This document shows positions 59,101-64,000 of a stretch of 64,000 bases of DNA, piece after piece. Within the stretch, counting starts at the first letter, position 1, and each line of letters opens with the position of its first letter. Below the pieces are notes generated by a model that was given only the letters and a program-made list of their open reading frames with translations, had not been told where the DNA came from and did no database searches. This DNA comes from Prevotellaceae bacterium (GTDB lineage: Bacteria; Bacteroidota; Bacteroidia; Bacteroidales; UBA932): positions 84,492-148,491 of the forward strand of contig JAISLK010000037.1 of assembly GCA_031290935.1 (NCBI GenBank). Reading direction: 5' to 3'. Both the position numbers and the translations under genes were made by a program.

Positions 59101-60087
59101 TTATTTATGCGGTATTTCCCGCAGCCCGTATATTTTCGAGCTCCAGGGCGAATAGGTGCGCGTTACCTTGTTAATGGTTAATATGGTGTTTTCAATATCA
59201 TGCGCTTCTTCCTGCTGAATATATAAATACAGCGCAGCGGCTACCGCGGCATATACTTCGCCGGGCGCATCCTGTGCCACAGCCACTACATCCGGTGCTA
59301 CGCCTGCCTTTTCAGCTTTTCTGCGTCCCGAATTGATAGAAGCGCGGCCGATATTTTTAAATACTACATACAGTAAAATCAATGCGACAAAGACCACGGA
59401 CATGGCGGTAATCGCCATAATCACGCCGTAGGGGTCAAATGTCAGGAACCGTTGCGCCGCCGCTTCGCTGTCGAGGATGACGTTGTTGCTGCTGGGCGTG
59501 GTTTTCACCAAAAACGCCCAACCGTTGTCGCCGCCGGTTTGCTCGCCGTCCATCAGGCGTCCGTACGATACGTTATCAATGGGATAGGAGGGGATATTCC
59601 CTTTTATCACCACCTGGTTGCCGTTATTGTCGGCGATATAATCCATGACAGGGTAAGGCCCCGCGCCGGTGGGGAAATGCAAGCTGTCGATGATGTCGCG
59701 GCCGTTGCTGCTGATAAGGTACAGCGCATCGGTTTCCGTGAGCGTGAAGTTAACGTGAAACGTCCCGCGAAGGGGCATATTATCCGCCCAAAGGACGATA
59801 TGCTGGCGGGGCTTGATTTTAGTAAGTACATCGCCTTTCGGGATGCGGTATTTCTTCAAGTTGTTCCGGTCGTTCGACACGTAACAGCCGCCAATGTCCA
59901 CAGTGCCTCGCGAGGTATTGAACAGCTCAATCCAGCCGTGCTTGTGGCCATAGTCGTCTTCATAGTCATCGGTATTGTACACCAGTATTTCATTGATGCG
60001 CATATCCGACTGGCTTTGCGCAGCCGCCTGCCCGGCTGTAAAAAGAAGACAACCCGTTAATAAAAATATGTATAATTTATTACTCAT
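59101..60087 (-). CDS. OadG/MmdD-like subunit with an N-terminal signal peptide and lamin-tail-like domain
   Basis: 'MRINEILVYNTDDYEDDYGHKHGWIELFNTSRGTVDIGGCYVSNDRNNLKKYRIP' (LTD-like) followed by TM 'AITAMSVVFVALILLYVVFKNIG'. Confidence 0.8.
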   Translation of the reverse strand: MSNKLYIFLLTGCLLFTAGQAAAQSQSDMRINEILVYNTDDYEDDYGHKHGWIELFNTSRGTVDIGGCYVSNDRNNLKKYRIPKGDVLTKIKPRQHIVLWADNMPLRGTFHVNFTLTETDALYLISSNGRDIIDSLHFPTGAGPYPVMDYIADNNGNQVVIKGNIPSYPIDNVSYGRLMDGEQTGGDNGWAFLVKTTPSSNNVILDSEAAAQRFLTFDPYGVIMAITAMSVVFVALILLYVVFKNIGRASINSGRRKAEKAGVAPDVVAVAQDAPGEVYAAVAAALYLYIQQEEAHDIENTILTINKVTRTYSPWSSKIYGLREIPHK

Positions 60088-60116
60088 GCTATAGTCTTAA
60101 CTTTTGGTTTTTCACT

Positions 60117-61670
60117 TTACAGGGGCAGATTATCGTGTTTCTTTGCCGGATTGGAAAGTTTTTTGGTCGCCAGTTGCTGCAGTGCGCGGATAACGCGGAA
60201 GCGCGTGTTGCGCGGTTCAATCACGTCGTCGATATATCCGTATTTGGCGGCATTGTAGGGGTTGGCAAAAGCTTCGCGGTATTCCTGTTCTTTTTCTGCG
60301 GCAAATTTCACAGGGTCTTCGGCTGTAGCGGTTTCTTTCCCGTAGAGCACTTCGATAGCGCCCGAAGGGCCCATCACCGCGATTTCGGCCGTAGGCCATG
60401 CGTAGTTAATATCGCCGCGCAGGTGCTTGCTGCTCATCACGCAGTAAGCGCCGCCGTAAGATTTCCGCAGGGTAACGGTTACTTTCGGCACGGTCGCCTC
60501 GCCGAAAGCATAAAGCAGCTTGGCGCCATGCAGGATAATCCCGCCGTATTCCTGCTGCGTGCCGGGAAGGAAGCCGGGCACGTCCACCAGCGTTACTATC
60601 GGAATATTGAAAGCATCGCAGAAGCGCACGAAGCGCGCCGCTTTCCGCGCAGCGTTAATATCCAGGCAGCCGGCCAGAATTTTCGGCTGGTTGGCAACAA
60701 TGCCGACCGAGAGTCCGTTGAACCGGGCAAAGCCGACGATGATATTCGGCGCATAGTCCTTATGCACTTCCAAGAACTCCCCGTTATCCACAATCCCGCC
60801 GATAACCTGGTACATATCGTAGGGTTTATTGGGGCTGTCGGGAATAATATCGTTCAGCGCATCTTCGAGACGGTCGATAGGGTCGCTGCAAGGCTGCAGC
60901 GGCGCCTCTTCCAGATTATTCTGTGGCAAATAACCCAGCAGCCGCCGGATGAGTTGCAAACCTTCCTCTTCGCTATCCACTGCAAAATGCGCCACGCCGC
61001 TCTTGGAGGCATGCACGCTCGCGCCGCCGAGCTCTTCCTGCGTAACGTCTTCGCCTGTTACCGTCTTCACCACCTTCGGGCCGGTGAGAAACATATAGCT
61101 CGTACCCTTGGTCATCACATTAAAATCCGTCAGCGCCGGCGAATATACCGCGCCGCCGGCACAGGGGCCGAAAATAGCCGAAATTTGCGGCACCACCCCG
61201 GAGGCTAAAATATTCCGCTGGAAAATCTCGGCATACCCCGCCAGGGCATTTACACCCTCCTGGATACGCGCACCTCCGGAATCATTCAGCCCGATAACCG
61301 GCGCTCCCATCTTCATCGCCTGATCCATAATCTTACAAATCTTCATGGCAAAACTCTCGGAAAGAGAGCCGCCGAAGACGGTAAAGTCCTGTGCAAAGAC
61401 ATAGACCAGCCGCCCGTCGATAGTACCGTAGCCGCTCACCACGCCATCTCCCAGGAAAGTACTCTCCTGCATGCCGAAATTCGTGCAGCGATGCGTTACG
61501 AACATGTCGAACTCCTCAAAACTGCCGCCGTCAAGTAACATCGCGATGCGTTCGCGGGCAGTATATTTTCCCTTTTGATGCTGAGAGTCGACACGTTTTT
61601 GACCGCCCCCCAGACGCGCTGTTTCACGCAATTTTATCAGCGCCTTTACTGATTCTGCTTGATTACTCAT
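60117..61670 (-). CDS. mmdA: Carboxyltransferase alpha subunit (methylmalonyl-CoA decarboxylase/propionyl-CoA carboxylase)
   Basis: '[62 protein letters not shown]', '[51 protein letters not shown]'. Confidence 0.96.
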   Translation of the reverse strand: MSNQAESVKALIKLRETARLGGGQKRVDSQHQKGKYTARERIAMLLDGGSFEEFDMFVTHRCTNFGMQESTFLGDGVVSGYGTIDGRLVYVFAQDFTVFGGSLSESFAMKICKIMDQAMKMGAPVIGLNDSGGARIQEGVNALAGYAEIFQRNILASGVVPQISAIFGPCAGGAVYSPALTDFNVMTKGTSYMFLTGPKVVKTVTGEDVTQEELGGASVHASKSGVAHFAVDSEEEGLQLIRRLLGYLPQNNLEEAPLQPCSDPIDRLEDALNDIIPDSPNKPYDMYQVIGGIVDNGEFLEVHKDYAPNIIVGFARFNGLSVGIVANQPKILAGCLDINAARKAARFVRFCDAFNIPIVTLVDVPGFLPGTQQEYGGIILHGAKLLYAFGEATVPKVTVTLRKSYGGAYCVMSSKHLRGDINYAWPTAEIAVMGPSGAIEVLYGKETATAEDPVKFAAEKEQEYREAFANPYNAAKYGYIDDVIEPRNTRFRVIRALQQLATKKLSNPAKKHDNLPL

Positions 61671-61682
61671 TTCTTTAATATA

Positions 61683-62102
61683 TTAAATTGTTAATTTAGT
61701 CCCCTGTTCGCAGAGCTCCGTAAGCACGCCCAGCGTTGACTTCGGGTGAAGAAAAGCAATCTGCAGCCCCTCCGCTCCTCTCCGGGGCGTCCTGTCCAAA
61801 AGCTGCACACCCTTCCCCGCCAGCTCATCCAGCGAAGGCTGCAGCCCTTCCACGGCGAACGCTACATGATGCACGCCCTCGCCGCGCTTCTCTATAAACC
61901 GGGCGACCGTACTGTCTGCACCTGTCGGCTCCAGCAGCTCGATCTTTGTCCTTCCAACCATAAAAAAAGCGGTCTTCACCTGCTGCTCGACCACCTCTTC
62001 CACGTTGTAACATTTCAACCCCAATACTTCTTCGTAAAAGGGAATGGCCTCTTTCAGCGACTTTACTGCGATGCCAATGTGTTCAATATGCGATAAATTC
62101 AT
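61683..62102 (-). CDS. mce: Methylmalonyl-CoA epimerase
   Basis: 'IEHIGIAVKSLKEAIPFYEEVLGLKC', 'KIELLEPTGADSTVARFIEKRGEGVHHVAFAV'. Confidence 0.95.
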   Translation of the reverse strand: MNLSHIEHIGIAVKSLKEAIPFYEEVLGLKCYNVEEVVEQQVKTAFFMVGRTKIELLEPTGADSTVARFIEKRGEGVHHVAFAVEGLQPSLDELAGKGVQLLDRTPRRGAEGLQIAFLHPKSTLGVLTELCEQGTKLTI

Positions 62103-62270
62103 AATAATATTACTTTTTAATGTCCAATCTCAAAATTCAGGGCGACAAATGTACGGTTTTTTTACGAAAAAACCTAACCGGCTCAAAAAATAACCCCGTT
62201 AAAGGTGCCAAAATTCCCCCGCCCCCCCTCCTAATTCATATCTCATAACCCATAACTCAAAAAAAAAAAC

Positions 62271-62278
62271 TACCTTTG
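62271..62278 (+). promoter_or_regulatory. Candidate -7 element TACCTTTG upstream of the aminotransferase
   Basis: TAnnTTTG match 30 bp upstream of the ATG. Confidence 0.5.
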
Positions 62279-62307
62279 CACCCATTAACAACATCACACC
62301 AAAAGCC

Positions 62308-63555
62308 ATGATACAAAACTTGACCGCCCTCTTCTCCGAAAACGCCAACAGCATGCAATCTTCCACCATCCGCGAGCTCCTCAAAATAACCCAGCAGCCG
62401 GGCATCATCTCCTTCGCCGGAGGACTTCCCGCCCCCGACCTTTTCCCTGTCGAAATACTCAAAGAGATAACCGCCGAAGTCCTCGACTCCGACAGCGCAC
62501 AGGCGCTCCAGTACGGCGCTACCGAAGGAGAAAAGCACCTCCGCGAGATTCTTCTCCGGCGGTACCAAAAAGAAGGCATCCAGGCAGCGCTCAAAAACAT
62601 TATCATCACCACCGCCTCGCAACAGTCCATCGACATTATCTCGAGAATCTTCCTCAACCCCGGGGATACCGTCGTATGCGAGCTCCCCTCCTACCTCGCC
62701 GCGCTCCAGACCTTCGCCGCCTGCCGCGCACAGCCCGCAGGGATACGCCAAATCAGCCAGCTTGAAGCGACTCTCAAAAAGCTCATCGCCGAAAACCGCA
62801 AGCCCAAGTTCATCTATCTCATACCCGACTTCCAGAACCCTTCCGGGACCACCCTTTCTCTTGACGAACGGATAACCGCCCTCCGGCTCGCACACCATTA
62901 TAATATACCCATCGTCGAAGACGCCCCCTACCGCGAGCTTCGCTTCGAAGGAACCCCCATCCCCTCTCTTTACCAGCTCGACGGGACGGGACACGTTATT
63001 ACTCTCGGAACCTTTTCCAAAATATTCGTCCCCGGGTTCCGCCTCGGATGGCTCCTTGCGCACGAAGACATTATTACAAAAGCGACCATCGCCAAGCAGT
63101 CCATCGACCTCTGCTCTCCCGTGTTCGACCAGAAAATTACCGCCCGCTTTTTCGACAGGGGGCTCTTTGAGGGCAATCTCCAAAAAATCATTCACGCCTA
63201 CCGCCAGAAACGCGACGCCATGCTCGACGCCCTCGACAGGCACATGCCCGAAGGGGTTACATGGACCCGCCCCCAGGGAGGGCTCTTTCTCTTCCTCAGC
63301 CTCCCCGAAACCATGGACGCCAAAGAACTTTTCCAGCTCGCCCTCCGGCAAAACGTCGCCTTCGTGCTCGGAGAAGACTTCCACTGCGACGGCTCCGGCA
63401 AAAACACGCTCCGGATCAACTTCTCCTACATGAGCCGCGAACAAAACGAAGAGGGAATCATCCGCCTCGCAAACGCCATCAAAACACTCCGGGAAGAAAC
63501 GGGGAAAAGGGGGAAAGGGGGAAAGGGGGAAGAGGTGGAAACGGTGAAGAGGTGA
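62308..63555 (+). CDS. PLP-dependent class I/II aminotransferase (2-aminoadipate/MocR-like fold type I)
   Basis: 'IISFAGGLPAPDLFPVE', 'LQYGATEGEKHLREIL', 'YLIPDFQNPSGTTLSLDER', 'LGTFSKIFVPGFRLGWLL'. The C-terminal GKRGKGGKGEEVETVKR comes from a repeat tract. Confidence 0.94.
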   Translation: MIQNLTALFSENANSMQSSTIRELLKITQQPGIISFAGGLPAPDLFPVEILKEITAEVLDSDSAQALQYGATEGEKHLREILLRRYQKEGIQAALKNIIITTASQQSIDIISRIFLNPGDTVVCELPSYLAALQTFAACRAQPAGIRQISQLEATLKKLIAENRKPKFIYLIPDFQNPSGTTLSLDERITALRLAHHYNIPIVEDAPYRELRFEGTPIPSLYQLDGTGHVITLGTFSKIFVPGFRLGWLLAHEDIITKATIAKQSIDLCSPVFDQKITARFFDRGLFEGNLQKIIHAYRQKRDAMLDALDRHMPEGVTWTRPQGGLFLFLSLPETMDAKELFQLALRQNVAFVLGEDFHCDGSGKNTLRINFSYMSREQNEEGIIRLANAIKTLREETGKRGKGGKGEEVETVKR

Positions 63556-63662
63556 AAAGGGGGAAGGGGTGAAAAAGAAGAAACGGTGAAAAGGTGAAAA
63601 GGGGGAAGGGGTGAAGAGGAAGAAAGGGTGAAGAGGTGAAAAGGGGGAAGGGGTGAAAAGAA
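63500..63662. repeat. Purine-rich, G-run-rich repeat tract with about 42-bp period
   Basis: GGGGGAAGGGGTGAA(A/G)A(G)... blocks; antisense translation shows the 14-residue period HPFPLFTSSPFLPL/HPFPLFTFSPFLLF/HPFPLFTSSPFPPL. Confidence 0.8.
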
Positions 63663-63681
63663 ATAAATGATGAAACGAAAA

Positions 63682-64000
63682 AAATGTTCCATACTAAGAA
63701 GCAAATGTTCGACACTAAGAAGCAAATGTTCGGCACTAAGAAGCAAATGTTCGGCACTAAGAAGCAAATGTTCGATACTAAGAAGCAAATGTTCGATACT
63801 AAGAAGCAAATGTTCGATACTAAGAAGCAATTATTCCATACTAAGAAGCAAATGTTCGGCACTAAGAAGCAAATGTTCGATACTAAGAAGCAAATGTTCG
63901 GCACTAAGAAGCAAATGTTCGACACTAAGAAGCAAATGTTCGACACTAAGAAGCAAATGTTCGACACTAAGAAGCAAATGTTCGACACTAAGAAGCAAAT
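63682..64000. repeat. Tandem array, 21-bp unit (TTCGACACTAAGAAGCAAATG), about 15 units, truncated by the window edge
   Basis: ACTAAGAAGCAAATGTTC recurs every 21 bp; only the GAC/GGC/GAT/CAT triplet varies apart from one divergent unit. Confidence 0.96.

Noticed and set aside
60135-61208. 357-aa plus-strand ORF antisense to mmdA
   Set aside because: Shadow ORF; the opposite strand is a conserved carboxyltransferase.
62257-63444. 395-aa minus-strand ORF antisense to the aminotransferase
   Set aside because: Acid/glycine/valine-rich shadow ORF of a clear aminotransferase.
63426-63988. ORFs encoding NICFLVS or LLLSIEH repeats at the window end
   Set aside because: Translations of the 21-bp array and purine tract; same period artefact.
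19589-64000. CRISPR arrays
   Set aside because: The repeats are directly contiguous tandem units with no unique spacers, and no cas genes are present.

Overview
The window looks like a chromosomal segment of a Bacteroidales-type (Bacteroidota) genome. Supporting signs are four SusC/SusD-type pairs, repeated TAnnTTTG promoter -7 motifs, and a sodium-pumping methylmalonyl-CoA decarboxylase operon. Housekeeping content: tpiA, folC, galE, a WecA/MraY-like transferase, dnaE, mutL, xerD, infC-rpmI-rplT, rpsB-tsf, rplM-rpsI, tRNA-Ile(GAT) and tRNA-Phe(GAA). Accessory content: a minus-strand protease/SusCD operon (0-9.7 kb), a tyrosine recombinase next to a second SusCD pair (10.2-16.5 kb), and two adjacent SusCD operons (33.0-48.1 kb). 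Strongest finding: two homologous ~0.5 kb AT-rich, non-coding cassettes (32058-32554 and 39237-39706), each bounded by a perfect inverted repeat (30 bp and 24 bp). Each lies just upstream of a susC gene and just downstream of a palindromic terminator. They sit in opposite orientations, so the single TAnnTTTG promoter carried by each points toward susC in one cassette and away from it in the other. This is the layout expected for a pair of phase-variable (invertible) promoters caught in ON and OFF states. Second theme: the intergenic DNA carries two repeat families built on a 7-bp unit. One consists of 21/42-bp tandem arrays (about 19.6, 32.7, 50.15 and 63.5-64.0 kb). The other consists of heptad-repeat arms, several of which flank a CTGGCGCCAG-like palindromic core (16.5, 17.4, 18.85, 25.8, 30.6 kb and weaker copies). 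All calls come from reading the sequence and the supplied ORFs; no database search was run.
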